From: Halobacterium jilantaiense
GTDB lineage: Archaea > Halobacteriota > Halobacteria > Halobacteriales > Halobacteriaceae
Direction: 5' to 3'
DNA length: 64,000 nt
Assembly (NCBI RefSeq): GCF_900110535.1
Contig: NZ_FOJA01000001.1
Location: 186,001-250,000, forward strand
Shown here piece by piece: positions 1 through 9,024 of this stretch. The notes beneath the pieces are model-generated. The model searched no databases and had not been told where the DNA came from. It saw only the letters and a list, made by a program, of their open reading frames with translations. The stretch's first letter is position 1. Every line of letters begins with the position of its first letter. The translations under genes and the position numbers were made by a program.

Positions 1-172
1 CGAGCTCGTAGCCGACGACGGCGACGACGGCCAGCACCGCGGCGACGACAGCCCCGCCGGTCAGCACGGGGTCGCCCTGCGAGAGCGCAACCCCGCCGAT
101 GAGGAACGCCCACGCGAACCCGATGCCGCGGGAGACCGCGCGCACCGGCACCGACAGCGGGTGGAGTCTCAT
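1..172 (-). CDS. PH-domain membrane protein, YdbT-like (5' part only)
   Basis: Only the first 57 codons are inside the window; the gene continues beyond base 1. The ATG at 172 overlaps the stop of the upstream PH-domain gene in an ATGA arrangement, so the two are almost certainly co-transcribed. The visible protein starts MRLHPLSVPVRAVSRG and then has two hydrophobic stretches, as in the N-terminus of YdbT-type bacterial PH-domain (bPH2) proteins, which are usually encoded next to a YdbS-like partner. The PH domains themselves lie outside the window, so the assignment rests on the N-terminal pattern and the neighbour. The cellular function of these pairs is not established. Confidence 0.6.
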   Translation of the reverse strand, partial: MRLHPLSVPVRAVSRGIGFAWAFLIGGVALSQGDPVLTGGAVVAAVLAVVAVVGYEL

Positions 173-648
173 ACCGCGTCACCCTCGCCGTCTTCGGGCT
201 CGCTCTCGATGGCGAGGTGCCGCAGCGTCTCCTGCACGTCGTCCGCACGCGCGACTTCGAGGCCGGGAATCGAGACGTCTGCGCCCCGCGAGCCCGCGGT
301 GTAGACGACGACGCGCCCGAGGCCGAGCACGCGCTCGAGAGGGCCGCGCCGGGAGTCGACGTGCTGGACGCGCACGTAGGGGACGGTGGTTCGGACGGTC
401 ACGAGCACGCCCCGTTCGATGTAGAGGGTGTCCTCGCGGACGTCGAAGCGCCACGCGCGATACCGCAAGGCGACGTGGAGGGAGCCGAGTGCGGCGACGG
501 CGACGAAGACGCCGGCCGCCGCGACGAGCCGGTTCACGTCGACGTTCAGGGCAGTGACGGCGACCCCCGCGATGCCAGCGAGCACGGCGGCGTACACGGC
601 GACGCGCCACAGCCAGACGACGACAACCCTCCGGTCGAGTCGCTCCAT
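169..648 (-). CDS. PH-domain membrane protein, YdbS-like
   Basis: This 159-aa protein starts at the ATG at 648 (MERLDRRVVVVWLWR), preferred over an ATG 27 nt upstream because the hydrophobic helices follow directly. Two membrane segments (about residues 8-30 and 36-57) precede a bacterial PH (bPH2) domain, recognisable from the stretch with YRAWRFDVREDTLYIERG and the later VPYVRVQHVDSRRGPLER, typical of YdbS/DUF304 proteins. It ends in an acidic tail. It overlaps the next PH-domain gene by 4 nt. The pair probably forms a membrane complex; its role is unknown. Confidence 0.75.
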   Translation of the reverse strand: MERLDRRVVVVWLWRVAVYAAVLAGIAGVAVTALNVDVNRLVAAAGVFVAVAALGSLHVALRYRAWRFDVREDTLYIERGVLVTVRTTVPYVRVQHVDSRRGPLERVLGLGRVVVYTAGSRGADVSIPGLEVARADDVQETLRHLAIESEPEDGEGDAV

Positions 649-714
649 GCCACGGGCTCCGGACTCGCGGTACAAGAAGGTAGGCGGGTGACTGCGGGAA
701 CCGCGCTCGGCAGA

Positions 715-2127
715 TTACTCGTCGTCGCCGGAGAGGATGCCGCGGTGGGTCATGCGCTCGGGGTCGAGGACGTCTGCGGCCTCGTCGGCGTTGAGGTAGC
801 CCTTCTCCACGACGACTTCCTCGACAGTCTTGCCCTCCTTGAGCGCGGCCTTCGCGACCTCGCTGGCCTTGTCGTAGCCGATGGTGGGGTTGAGCGCGGT
901 GGCGAGGGCCATCGAACGCTGGACCTGTGCCTCACAGGCGTCCTCGTTGGCTTCGAGTTTCGCGACGAACTTCTCGCCGAACGCCTCGCTCGCGTTCGCG
1001 AGCATGTCCGCCGACTGCAGGAAGTTGTGCGCGAGGACGGGCTTGTAGAGGTTCAGGTCGATCTGGCCCTCGGCCGCGCCCGCGGAGACGGCGGCGTCGT
1101 TGCCGACGACCTGCTTGTGGACCTGGTTGACGGCCTCCGCCACGACCGGGTTGATTTTGCCGGGCATGATCGAGGACCCGGGCTGGTTCTCGGGCTGCTC
1201 GATTTCGCCGAGCCCGTTGCGCGGGCCGGACGCAAGCAGGCGGAGGTCGTTCGCAATCTTGTTCAGCGAGCCCGCGATGGTGCGGAGCGCGCCGTGGGCC
1301 TCGCTCATGGCGTCGTGGGCGGCCTGCGCCTCGAAGTGGTCGTCGGCCTCGCGGAACTCGACGCCCGTCTCCTCGCTGATGTACGCCGCGGCCTTCTCGG
1401 GGAACTCGGGGTGCGTGTTGAGACCGGTGCCGACGGCCGTCCCGCCGAGCGCGAGCTCGGCGAGCCGGGGCTTCACGGACTCGGCGCGCTCGATGCCCTT
1501 CTCGACCTGCGTGCGGTAGCCGCCGAACTCCTGGCCGAGGCGGACGGGCGTGGCGTCCTGGAGGTGGGTGCGGCCGGTCTTCACGACGCCGTCGAACTCG
1601 TCGGCCTTCGCGTCGAGTTCGTCGCGAAGCGTCTCCAGACCGGGCTTCACGTCCTTCACGAGCGCCTCCAGGCTCGCGACGTGCATCGCGGTTGGGATGA
1701 CGTCGTTGCTGGACTGGCCGTAGTTGACGTGGTCGTTCGGGTGGACGACGCGGTCGCCGATGTCCTCGCCGAGAATCTCCGCGGCGCGGTTCGCGATGAC
1801 TTCGTTGGCGTTCATGTTCGAGGACGTCCCGGACCCGGTCTGGAAGACGTCCACGGGGAACTGGTCGTCGTGTTCGCCCGCGATGACCTCGTCGGCCGCC
1901 TCGACGATGGCGTCGGCCTTCTCCTCGCCGACGAGGCCGAGGTCGCGGTTCGCCTGTGCGGCGGCCTTCTTCACGACGCCGAGCGCGCGCACGAACCGGC
2001 GGCCGAACGCGATGCCGGAGATGGGGAAGTTCTCGACCGCGCGCTGGGTCTGCGCGCCCCAGTAGGCGTCGGCCGGGACCTGCATCTCGCCGAGGCTGTC
2101 CTGCTCCGTTCGGTAGTCGTCTGCCAT
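715..2127 (-). CDS. fumC: Fumarate hydratase, class II
   Basis: This 470-aa, full-length enzyme of the fumarase/aspartase superfamily interconverts fumarate and malate in the cytoplasmic TCA cycle. The family signature GSSIMPGKINPV is at residues 317-328 and supplies the catalytic serine on the mobile loop. GRTHLQDA with the conserved His188 and TGSGTSSNMN around residues 97-106 (substrate binding) are also intact. The ATG at 2127 (MADDYRTEQDSLGEM) is chosen because it matches where the family begins; the frame upstream is open but basic and unlike this protein. It is divergent from the sugar transporter operon. Confidence 0.95.
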   Translation of the reverse strand: MADDYRTEQDSLGEMQVPADAYWGAQTQRAVENFPISGIAFGRRFVRALGVVKKAAAQANRDLGLVGEEKADAIVEAADEVIAGEHDDQFPVDVFQTGSGTSSNMNANEVIANRAAEILGEDIGDRVVHPNDHVNYGQSSNDVIPTAMHVASLEALVKDVKPGLETLRDELDAKADEFDGVVKTGRTHLQDATPVRLGQEFGGYRTQVEKGIERAESVKPRLAELALGGTAVGTGLNTHPEFPEKAAAYISEETGVEFREADDHFEAQAAHDAMSEAHGALRTIAGSLNKIANDLRLLASGPRNGLGEIEQPENQPGSSIMPGKINPVVAEAVNQVHKQVVGNDAAVSAGAAEGQIDLNLYKPVLAHNFLQSADMLANASEAFGEKFVAKLEANEDACEAQVQRSMALATALNPTIGYDKASEVAKAALKEGKTVEEVVVEKGYLNADEAADVLDPERMTHRGILSGDDE

Positions 2128-2236
2128 GTTCGAGTGGTCGAAGTGCCGGCGCGTAAAACTCCCGAAACGGCCCCGACGGTCGGACGGGATGCGACGACCA
2201 TCGCGCCCCCGGAACCACCCTTTACTCGGTTCTGGA

Positions 2237-2254
2237 TTAAATATGAGTAACAAT
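2237..2254 (+). promoter_or_regulatory. A/T-rich promoter candidate for sugar ABC operon
   Basis: TTAAATAT at 2237-2244 is the clearest TATA-like box between divergent fumC and the ABC operon. It would place a transcript start near 2265-2270, about 35-40 nt before the ATG at 2306. GTAACAAT at 2247-2254 follows and resembles the motif seen in the glycan region, but its distance to the start codon (51 nt) does not fit that pattern. Confidence 0.4.
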
Positions 2255-2305
2255 TAAGTGCGCCGCTACGAACCCTCTGAGTAGGTTCTACACAGGCTCA
2301 CTACA

Positions 2306-3628
2306 ATGACATCCGATAACAACAGCAATCTGACGCGACGACGGTATCTGGAAGCGAGCGGTGCCGCGGGCGCAGTCATCGCGATGGCGGGCTGCATGGG
2401 CGGCGGCGGAGACGGGGACTCGACCGACGACGGCGAGGAGTCGTCCGGCTCGGGCGAGCAGGAACTCGAAATCGTACACTGGTGGACCGCGGGCGGTGAA
2501 GCCGACGCGCTCGAAGCGCTCATCGACGGGTTCGAGGAGGAGTACCCCGACGTCACCGTCAACAACAACGCCGCACCCGGCGGCGCGGGGAGCGCCCTGG
2601 ACACCGAGATTCAGAGCCGCGTCCTCAACAACGACCCGCCGAGCACGTTCCAGATCTGGCCCGGGAAGGCACTGGACACGTACACGGAGTCCGAAGTCCT
2701 CGAAGACATCGGCGACAGCGTCTGGGACGAGGAGATGCGCGACGCGTACCTCGACGGCGTCAAGCAGCTCTCCCAGCCGGCCGGCGACTTCGTCGCCGTC
2801 CCGCTGAACATCCACCGCCTCAACAACCTCTTCTACAACGCCTCCGTCCTCGAGGACGCCGGCGTGGACCCAGCCGCTATCGACTCGCCGTCGGCGCTCC
2901 TCGACGCGATGGAGACCATCGACTCGGAGACGGACGCGACCCCGATGGCCCACCAGACGCAGGCCCCGTGGTCGACCATCCAGCTCTGGGAGAGCGTCCT
3001 CATCGGCGTCGGCGGCGTCGACGTCTACCAGGACGTCCTCGCCGGGAACGTCTCGGACAACGAAGACGCCGTCCGCGAGTCGCTCCAGCTCGTCGCCGAC
3101 TACAGCGAGTACTTCAACGACGACGCCGGCTCCGTCGCGTGGGACGAAGCGAACAACGGCGTCATCCAGGGCGAAGCCGCGTTCCTCCATCAGGGCGACT
3201 GGGCCGCCGGCCAGTATCAGGCCGCCGACGGCTTCGAGTACGACTCCGACTGGAGCTACGTGCCGTTCCCCGGCACGGACGGCGTCTACCACGTCGTCAC
3301 GGACTCGTTCGTGATGCCGACCTCGAACCCGTCCCCGGAGGCGACCGAGAAGTGGCTGAGCTACTGTGGGTCCGTCGACGGCCAGGAGCGGTTCAACCCC
3401 GTCAAGGGCTCCATCCCGCCCCGCACCGACGTGCCGAACGACGAGTTCGGCCCGTTCCTCACCACGCAGCGTGAGGACTTCGACAACTCCGACGCCCAGC
3501 CCCCGTCCATCGCGCACGGGACCGGCGTCACGCCGGAAGTCAAGAGCAACGTCGAGGGCGTGTTCTCGTCGTTCAACGGTAGCTGGAACGTCGACAGCGC
3601 GTACAACGGACTCACGAACGCGTTCTAG
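2306..3628 (+). CDS. Sugar ABC transporter substrate-binding lipoprotein
   Basis: This 440-aa extracellular solute-binding protein of family 1 is the first gene of a four-gene transporter operon. It has a twin-arginine signal (RRRYLEASG from residue 11) and a lipobox ending at Cys30 (AMAGC), so it should be exported folded by Tat and lipid-anchored outside. An acidic linker follows, then EIVHWWTAGGEADALEAL, typical of glucose- or trehalose-binding members such as haloarchaeal TsgA-type proteins. The exact sugar cannot be read from sequence. An AGE-family epimerase about 4 kb downstream supports a hexose or disaccharide substrate. Confidence 0.88.
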   Translation: MTSDNNSNLTRRRYLEASGAAGAVIAMAGCMGGGGDGDSTDDGEESSGSGEQELEIVHWWTAGGEADALEALIDGFEEEYPDVTVNNNAAPGGAGSALDTEIQSRVLNNDPPSTFQIWPGKALDTYTESEVLEDIGDSVWDEEMRDAYLDGVKQLSQPAGDFVAVPLNIHRLNNLFYNASVLEDAGVDPAAIDSPSALLDAMETIDSETDATPMAHQTQAPWSTIQLWESVLIGVGGVDVYQDVLAGNVSDNEDAVRESLQLVADYSEYFNDDAGSVAWDEANNGVIQGEAAFLHQGDWAAGQYQAADGFEYDSDWSYVPFPGTDGVYHVVTDSFVMPTSNPSPEATEKWLSYCGSVDGQERFNPVKGSIPPRTDVPNDEFGPFLTTQREDFDNSDAQPPSIAHGTGVTPEVKSNVEGVFSSFNGSWNVDSAYNGLTNAF

Positions 3629-3637
3629 ACGCGAGAA

Positions 3638-4684
3638 ATGGGTTCACGCATTTTTCGGCTGTTCCGCGCGGACGGCGAGCGCGACCCGGACGCCGAGGAC
3701 GGAGCCGTCCGAACGGACGGCGGCACGGCGACCAGCGACGGTGCCGAGTCGACCGGCGCGCGCTCCCGGGTCGGCCGACTGCTCGAAACCGAGTTCGCGC
3801 AGTCACTGCCGTTCTGGCTGCCCGCGACCCTGCTCGTCGGGCTGTTCGTCTACGGCGCTATCGGGTGGAACTTCCTCATCTCGCTGACGGACTGGTCGGG
3901 GCTCCGGACGCCCACGTACGAGTCGTTCGACTTCGAGATGTACACGCGGTTCTTCGAGGCCGTCGCACGGGGCGGACTGTTCTCCGGCCCCCAGGAGTAC
4001 TGGGCGCTCCGGAACACGTTCGTGTTGCTGGTCGTGTTCACGGTGGCAGCGCTCGCCGTCGGGCTGCTGCTGGCGATTCTCGTCGACCGGGACATCCGCT
4101 TCGAGAACACGTTCCGCACAATCTACCTGCTGCCGATGAGCCTGTCGTTCGTCGTGACCGCCATCTTCTGGGCGTGGATGTACAACCCCACGACCGGACT
4201 GATAAACGAGGGGCTCCGCCTGTTCGGCCTCGGGTCGCTCACTCAGCAGTGGATCAGCGACCCGCAGCTCAAGCTGTTCGCGGTGATGTTCGCGCTCGTC
4301 TGGCAGTTCAGCGGCTACGCGATGGTCGTCTACCTCGCCGGCCTGCGCGCCATCCCGACCGAGCAGTACGAGGCGGCGAAAGTCGACGGTGCCGGCCTCG
4401 TGAAGATGTACTGGCGGACCATCATCCCGCAGCTGCGGGCGTCCACGACCAGCGCCGCCGTCGTGCTGATGGTGTTCGCGCTGAAGGCGTTCGACTTCCT
4501 GTACGTGATGTTCGGCACGCGGCCCGGCCCGTCGGCGGACATCCTCGCGATGATGATGTACCGCGAGTCGTTCGGCACGACCAACTGGGCGTACGGCTCC
4601 GCGATCGCGATGATTCTGTTCGCGCTCGCGCTCGGCGTCATCGCACCGTACCTCTACCTGCAGTTCAAGCGAGGTGAACTCTGA
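3638..4684 (+). CDS. Sugar ABC transporter permease (MalF-like)
   Basis: This 348-aa inner-membrane permease starts 9 nt after the binding-protein stop. The first 50 residues are a charged cytoplasmic extension. About six membrane helices follow, and near residue 245 is the EAA-type loop with EQYEAAKVDGAGLVKMYWR, which docks on the ATPase. It belongs to the binding-protein-dependent MalFG family and should pair with the next permease. It overlaps that gene by one base (TGATG), implying translational coupling. Confidence 0.92.
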   Translation: MGSRIFRLFRADGERDPDAEDGAVRTDGGTATSDGAESTGARSRVGRLLETEFAQSLPFWLPATLLVGLFVYGAIGWNFLISLTDWSGLRTPTYESFDFEMYTRFFEAVARGGLFSGPQEYWALRNTFVLLVVFTVAALAVGLLLAILVDRDIRFENTFRTIYLLPMSLSFVVTAIFWAWMYNPTTGLINEGLRLFGLGSLTQQWISDPQLKLFAVMFALVWQFSGYAMVVYLAGLRAIPTEQYEAAKVDGAGLVKMYWRTIIPQLRASTTSAAVVLMVFALKAFDFLYVMFGTRPGPSADILAMMMYRESFGTTNWAYGSAIAMILFALALGVIAPYLYLQFKRGEL

Positions 4685-5559
4685 TGGCTTCCGACAGTTC
4701 CTCCGGCCGCTCGTGGAACCGAATCGGCCTGTACGCGGCGCTCTTGGCGCTGGTCGCGTTCTACCTCTCGCCGTTGGAGAGCGCAGTCATGACCGCGTTC
4801 AAGTCCCAGACCGGGTTCTTCCAGACGTCGCCGATTGCGCCGCCGGGACCGTCGACGTTCACTCTGGCGGCCTGGGGCGACGCGTTCTCGCGGCTCCAGG
4901 ACGGACTCGTGAACAGCCTCCTGTTCACGATTCCCGCGACGGTGCTGTCGGCGACGCTCGGTAGCTTCGTCGCGTACGGCCTCACGAACACGAAGTGGCG
5001 CGGGCAGTCCGTCGTGTTGGTGTTGCTCATCGCGGGCATCTTCATCCCGTACCAGTCCGTGCTCGTGCCGCTGTCCCGGTTCTGGTCCATCGTCGACCTC
5101 GGCAGCCTCCTGTCGTGGCTGCCGCCGGTCGCGGACCGCTCGGGGCTGGTCGCGCTCGCGATCACCCACACCGCGTACGGCGTCCCGATCACGACGCTGC
5201 TGTTCCGCGCGCACTACCAGTCGCTGGACGACTCCATGCTGGAGGCCGCGCGGCTGGACGGCGCGACGATTCGGAAAATCTACACGCGTATCGTGTTGCC
5301 GCTCTCGATTCCGATGTTCGCAGTCGCGCTGATTTACCAGTTCACGAACATCTGGAACGACCTGCTGTTCGCGCTCGTGCTCATCCAGAACCCGAGCAGC
5401 GACGTGGTGACAATCTCCCTGACCTCCCTCCAGGGGTCTATGGTGAGCCAGTACAACCTGCAGATGGCGGGCGCGTTCATCACCGCGCTGCCCACCCTGC
5501 TCGTGTACATCTTCTTCGGCGACCAGTTCGCCGAAGGAGTCGCCGGCGGAGGTGCCTAA
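4684..5559 (+). CDS. Sugar ABC transporter permease (MalG-like)
   Basis: This 291-aa second permease of the transporter has about six membrane helices and an EAA loop (DDSMLEAARLDGATIRKIY) near residue 185. The short N-terminus with one helix followed by a periplasm-facing loop is typical of MalG/GtsC-like subunits. It shares one base with the upstream permease. Its stop is 1 nt before the ATPase start, with a strong Shine-Dalgarno GGAGGTG inside its last codons serving the ATPase gene. Confidence 0.92.
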   Translation: MASDSSSGRSWNRIGLYAALLALVAFYLSPLESAVMTAFKSQTGFFQTSPIAPPGPSTFTLAAWGDAFSRLQDGLVNSLLFTIPATVLSATLGSFVAYGLTNTKWRGQSVVLVLLIAGIFIPYQSVLVPLSRFWSIVDLGSLLSWLPPVADRSGLVALAITHTAYGVPITTLLFRAHYQSLDDSMLEAARLDGATIRKIYTRIVLPLSIPMFAVALIYQFTNIWNDLLFALVLIQNPSSDVVTISLTSLQGSMVSQYNLQMAGAFITALPTLLVYIFFGDQFAEGVAGGGA

Positions 5560-5560
5560 C

Positions 5561-6706
5561 ATGGCTGAACTACAACTCGACCACATCACCAAGACGTTCG
5601 ACGACGGAGGCGACGAGATCGTCGCAGTCGACGACGTGTCCATCGACATCGAGGACGGCGAGTTCCTCGTGCTCGTCGGGCCGTCCGGCTGCGGGAAATC
5701 GACCACGCTGCGGACCATCGCGGGCCTCGAGTCCATCACCGACGGCGACATCCGGCTCGACGGCGAGGTCATCAACGACAAGCGCCCGCAGGACCGCAAC
5801 ATCGCGATGGTGTTCCAGTCGTACGCGCTGTACCCGCACATGACCGTGCGCGGCAACATGTCGTTCGGGCTCGAGGAGTCGACGGACCTCTCCGACGACG
5901 AGATCGACGAGCGCGTCACGGAAGCCACCGAGATGATGGGCATCGCCGACCTTCTGGACCGCAAACCCAGCGAGCTCTCCGGCGGCCAGCAGCAGCGCGT
6001 CGCGCTCGGCCGCGCCATCGTCCGCAACCCCGCGGCGTTCCTGATGGACGAACCGCTCGCGAACCTCGACGCGAAGCTGCGCGCGCAGATGCGGACGGAA
6101 CTCCAGCGCATCCAGGAGGAACTCGGCGTGACGACCGTCTACGTCACGCACGACCAGACCGAGGCGATGACGATGAGCGACCGCATCGCTATCCTCGACG
6201 ACGGGGAGCTCCAGCAGGTCGGGACGCCGCTGGAGTGCTACCACGAGCCCGCGAACCTCTTCGTCGCGGAGTTCATCGGCGAACCGTCGATGAACACCTT
6301 CGAGATGCGCGTCGAGGGCGACTCGCTCGCCGACGACGACTTCGAGTACCCGCTCTCGGCGAGCCACGCCGACGCCATCGGGGACGCCGACCGGGTCGTC
6401 TTCGGCGTCAGACCAGAGGACATCGAGATCGACGCGGACCCCGAGGACGCCCACAGCTACGCCGTCGACGTCGACGTCGTGGAGCCGAAGGGCAACGAGA
6501 ACTACGTCCACATGACGTTCGACGGGGCCGCCGAAGACCGGGAGAAGTTCGTCGCGGCCGTCGGCGGCCTCGAACGGGTCGACGAGGGCGCGCGCGTCGT
6601 CGCCCGGTTCCCGCCGGAGGCCGTCCACCTCTTCGACGCGGACACGGGCCGAGCGCTGCACAACCGCTCGCTGGAAGCGGTCGAGGACCCCGAACTCACG
6701 TCGTAG
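5561..6706 (+). CDS. Sugar ABC transporter ATP-binding protein (UgpC/MsmX type)
   Basis: This 381-aa ATPase energises the sugar permeases. It has Walker A GPSGCGKST at residues 40-48, Q-loop Gln86, ABC signature LSGGQQQR from 139 and Walker B AFLMDEP at 159-165. A C-terminal TOBE/OB region (about 235-375) is typical of MalK, UgpC and MsmX. The ATG at 5561 is chosen over a GTG three codons upstream because it has GGAGGTG 6 nt before it and begins the family-typical MAELQLDHI. It is the last gene of the operon. Confidence 0.93.
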   Translation: MAELQLDHITKTFDDGGDEIVAVDDVSIDIEDGEFLVLVGPSGCGKSTTLRTIAGLESITDGDIRLDGEVINDKRPQDRNIAMVFQSYALYPHMTVRGNMSFGLEESTDLSDDEIDERVTEATEMMGIADLLDRKPSELSGGQQQRVALGRAIVRNPAAFLMDEPLANLDAKLRAQMRTELQRIQEELGVTTVYVTHDQTEAMTMSDRIAILDDGELQQVGTPLECYHEPANLFVAEFIGEPSMNTFEMRVEGDSLADDDFEYPLSASHADAIGDADRVVFGVRPEDIEIDADPEDAHSYAVDVDVVEPKGNENYVHMTFDGAAEDREKFVAAVGGLERVDEGARVVARFPPEAVHLFDADTGRALHNRSLEAVEDPELTS

Positions 6707-6762
6707 CGGGTCGTCCCGTTCCGGAACGCCCTTGCGGCGGGAGCGAATTCTCGGAGGCGTCG

Positions 6763-7449
6763 ATGCTCCCGGCACCTTTCCGGTACCCGTTCCGCGGCGA
6801 GCGCGCGGTCGACGCGCTGCTCGTCGGCGGTGCGCTCCACTTGCTGACTGTCTACGTGCCGGTCGTCCCGTTGATTCCGCTGGTCCCCGTGCTCGGCTAC
6901 CTCCTCGTCGTCTTCGCGGCGCTCTCGACCCGCGAGCCCGCCGACCGCTTCGACTCCCTGCCGGCGTACCCCGGCGTCCGCAGCGTCCTGCGGACCGGTC
7001 TCCGCGGCGCGGTCGTCGTCGCGTCGTTCCTGGTGCCGGCCACGGTCGTCTTGCTCGTGACGGTCGCCGGCGCGTCACAGCTCACGCTGACCCCCGGTGA
7101 CGTGAGCGCGGGGACGTCTGTGGCGTTCGCGCTCGGGTCGACGACATCGCTGCTGCTCGCCGTCGTCTGCGTCTACTTGCTCCCGGCGGCGCTCGCGAAC
7201 TTCCTCGCGAACGGCCGGATTCTCGCGGCCTACGACACCGACGTGCTGGCTCGCGCAGCGGGCCACGGCGCGTACTTCTACGACGTGCTCGTCGGACTCG
7301 TCGCCGGTGCGGTTCTGCTCACTGTCGCGGGTGCCACCGTCTCGGTCGCCGTCGGCTTCTTCGTCGCGTTCTACGCCGAACTCGTCGCCGTCGGCTTCTG
7401 GAGTCGCGGCGTCAGCCGCGCGCTCCCGGACGTGGTCGCTGCGGCGTGA
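6763..7449 (+). CDS. DUF4013-like membrane protein
   Basis: This 228-aa protein is almost entirely hydrophobic with about five to six membrane segments. The opening LPAPFRYPFRGERAVDALL followed by a helix and the VPVLGYLLVV stretch resembles DUF4013 proteins, whose function is unknown. The ATG at 6763 follows a short gap after the ABC ATPase. It could be read through from that operon, though membership in sugar uptake is not implied by the sequence. Its stop abuts the stop of the convergent epimerase gene with no spacer. Confidence 0.7.
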   Translation: MLPAPFRYPFRGERAVDALLVGGALHLLTVYVPVVPLIPLVPVLGYLLVVFAALSTREPADRFDSLPAYPGVRSVLRTGLRGAVVVASFLVPATVVLLVTVAGASQLTLTPGDVSAGTSVAFALGSTTSLLLAVVCVYLLPAALANFLANGRILAAYDTDVLARAAGHGAYFYDVLVGLVAGAVLLTVAGATVSVAVGFFVAFYAELVAVGFWSRGVSRALPDVVAAA

Positions 7450-8718
7450 CTACAGCGACTCCAGCGTCTCGATGCACTCCAGGAGCGCGCGGCCGTTGTG
7501 GTAGGCTCCCTTGTACATCGCGCCCTTCCGGCCGACCGGTTCGAGGTCGTCGTTCACGCCGGAGTGCCACTCGCCGTGTTCGTCGTCGACGTGGTGGGTC
7601 TCGACGAAGTCGTAAGTCTCCTCGAAGACCTCGCGGTACCGCTGCGCGCCGGTCGCCTCGTACATGCGGAGCGCGCTGGTCATGCACTCGGCCTGCACCC
7701 ACCACGCCTTGATGCGGTTCGTCGCGTCGCCGTCGAGCGGCCCGAAGAAGTAGAAGCCGCCGCGGTCGTCGTCGTAGCCGTGGTCGAGGGAGAACTCGAA
7801 CAGCGCCTCGTAGAGGTCGACGAAGAGCCGGTCGGAGACGTCCAGGGCGTCGGCGGCCTCCATCGTCAGCCAGACGTTCTCCAGGTCGTGGCCGTACGAC
7901 ACGACGCGGAAGTCCTCGTCGTTGAGGCGCGGCGTCCAGTCGGGGTCGTACTTGTCCGTGCACGCCGTGCGGTCCTTCCGGACGACCGTGTTCGTGCAGA
8001 TATCGAGAAGTTCGTGGAGGCGCGCCCGTGCGGTCTCGTGGCCCGTCGCGCGGTAGAATGTCGTGAACGCCTCCATGAGGTGGAGGTGGGTATTCATCAG
8101 CTTCAGCGTCGGGTCGAGGACGCTGTCCCCGGACTCCTTCGGCGACCAGTCCGGCTCGATGTTCGCGAGGTAGGTCGTGCCCTCCGTGACCTGCGTCCAG
8201 TCGGCCTCGAAGTACTCCCGGTAGCCGCCGTTCGCGTGGTCTTTCGCGGCGTCGTCGACGGTCTCGAAGAGGTCGACTGCGAGGTCGCGGGCGGCCTCGT
8301 CGCCGGTCGCGCGGTAGTACTCCGAGAGGCCGTAGAGCGCGAACGACTGGCCGTAAAGGTGTTTCCGGGGTTTCAGAACGTCACCGGTCCGGTCTACCTC
8401 CCAGACGAAGCCCCCGTGTTCGTCGTCGTGCATCTCGTCGCGGAGGAACTCGTAGCCCAGTTCCGCCTCGTCGAGGTAGTCGCCGTCGACGACGTCGGAG
8501 CGCGAGAGCCGGGAGAACAGCCACAGCATCCGCGACTGCGTGACGAGCATCTTGTGGTCGTTGCCCGCGAAGGCTCCGGTCTCGTCGTAACTCAGGACGT
8601 AGCCGCCGTGTTCGTCGTCGAGACACCGCGGCAGCCAGAAGTCCAGCACCACGTCTTCGAGGTTCCGGCGGAGCTTCGGGACGTACTCCGCGGCGAGGTC
8701 GTCGGAGCCAGTACTCAT
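7450..8718 (-). CDS. AGE-family sugar 2-epimerase (cellobiose/mannobiose epimerase-like)
   Basis: This protein is 422 aa from the ATG at 8718; an ATG six codons upstream is possible. It is an N-acylglucosamine 2-epimerase-fold (alpha/alpha six barrel) enzyme. Visible family elements include SRMLWLFSRL near the N-terminus, NTHLHLMEAFTTFYR in the middle, KAWWVQAE near residue 330, and YHNGRALLE close to the C-terminus; the His-containing motifs hold the acid/base residues in cellobiose 2-epimerases. It likely isomerises a free sugar or disaccharide at C2. The opposite-strand sugar ABC operon next to it suggests it processes an imported sugar. Confidence 0.85.
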   Translation of the reverse strand: MSTGSDDLAAEYVPKLRRNLEDVVLDFWLPRCLDDEHGGYVLSYDETGAFAGNDHKMLVTQSRMLWLFSRLSRSDVVDGDYLDEAELGYEFLRDEMHDDEHGGFVWEVDRTGDVLKPRKHLYGQSFALYGLSEYYRATGDEAARDLAVDLFETVDDAAKDHANGGYREYFEADWTQVTEGTTYLANIEPDWSPKESGDSVLDPTLKLMNTHLHLMEAFTTFYRATGHETARARLHELLDICTNTVVRKDRTACTDKYDPDWTPRLNDEDFRVVSYGHDLENVWLTMEAADALDVSDRLFVDLYEALFEFSLDHGYDDDRGGFYFFGPLDGDATNRIKAWWVQAECMTSALRMYEATGAQRYREVFEETYDFVETHHVDDEHGEWHSGVNDDLEPVGRKGAMYKGAYHNGRALLECIETLESL

Positions 8719-8766
8719 TGTCGAGTGAGTGTTCACAGAACCGCCACTAAGCGCTGTCGCTCCCGC

Positions 8767-9024
8767 TCAGTCCGCTCGTTCGTCGGCTTCCGACGGCGTG
8801 TACGTCGTCAGTTCGAGCGCGTGAATCTCGGTGGTCATCGCGTCGCCGAGCGCGTCGTACACCAGGTCGTGCTGGGCGACCAGCGACTCGCCCTCGAAGG
8901 CCGACGAGACGACGGTCGCCGCCAAGTGGTCGTCGTCGTGGTCGCCGCGGGCGCGGGTCACCGTCGCCTCGCAGTCCGCCTCGAAACCGTCCTCGATTCG
9001 CGCTTCCACGTCGGAGAGGTCCAT
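8767..9024 (-). CDS. BolA family protein
   Basis: This 85-aa protein has the BolA/IbaG pattern: an N-terminal helix ([14 protein letters not shown]), then [21 protein letters not shown] and [13 protein letters not shown] with the conserved His of the class II KH-like fold. BolA proteins work with monothiol glutaredoxins or Fe-S carriers in iron-sulfur cluster handling in other organisms. No such partner is adjacent here. The ATG at 9024 matches the family start; the frame upstream encodes an Arg-rich extension not seen in the family. Confidence 0.85.
   Translation of the reverse strand: MDLSDVEARIEDGFEADCEATVTRARGDHDDDHLAATVVSSAFEGESLVAQHDLVYDALGDAMTTEIHALELTTYTPSEADERAD

Noticed and set aside
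217-2250. Long open frame on the plus strand opposite the PH-domain gene and fumC
   Set aside because: It is antisense to fumC and a PH-domain gene; the product is a His/Val/Gly/Arg-rich shadow typical of G+C-rich third-codon bias.
2247-2254. GTAACAAT before the sugar ABC operon as a member of the glycan promoter family
   Set aside because: It lies 51 nt from the start codon and directly after a normal TATA-like box, so it does not follow the spacing rule.
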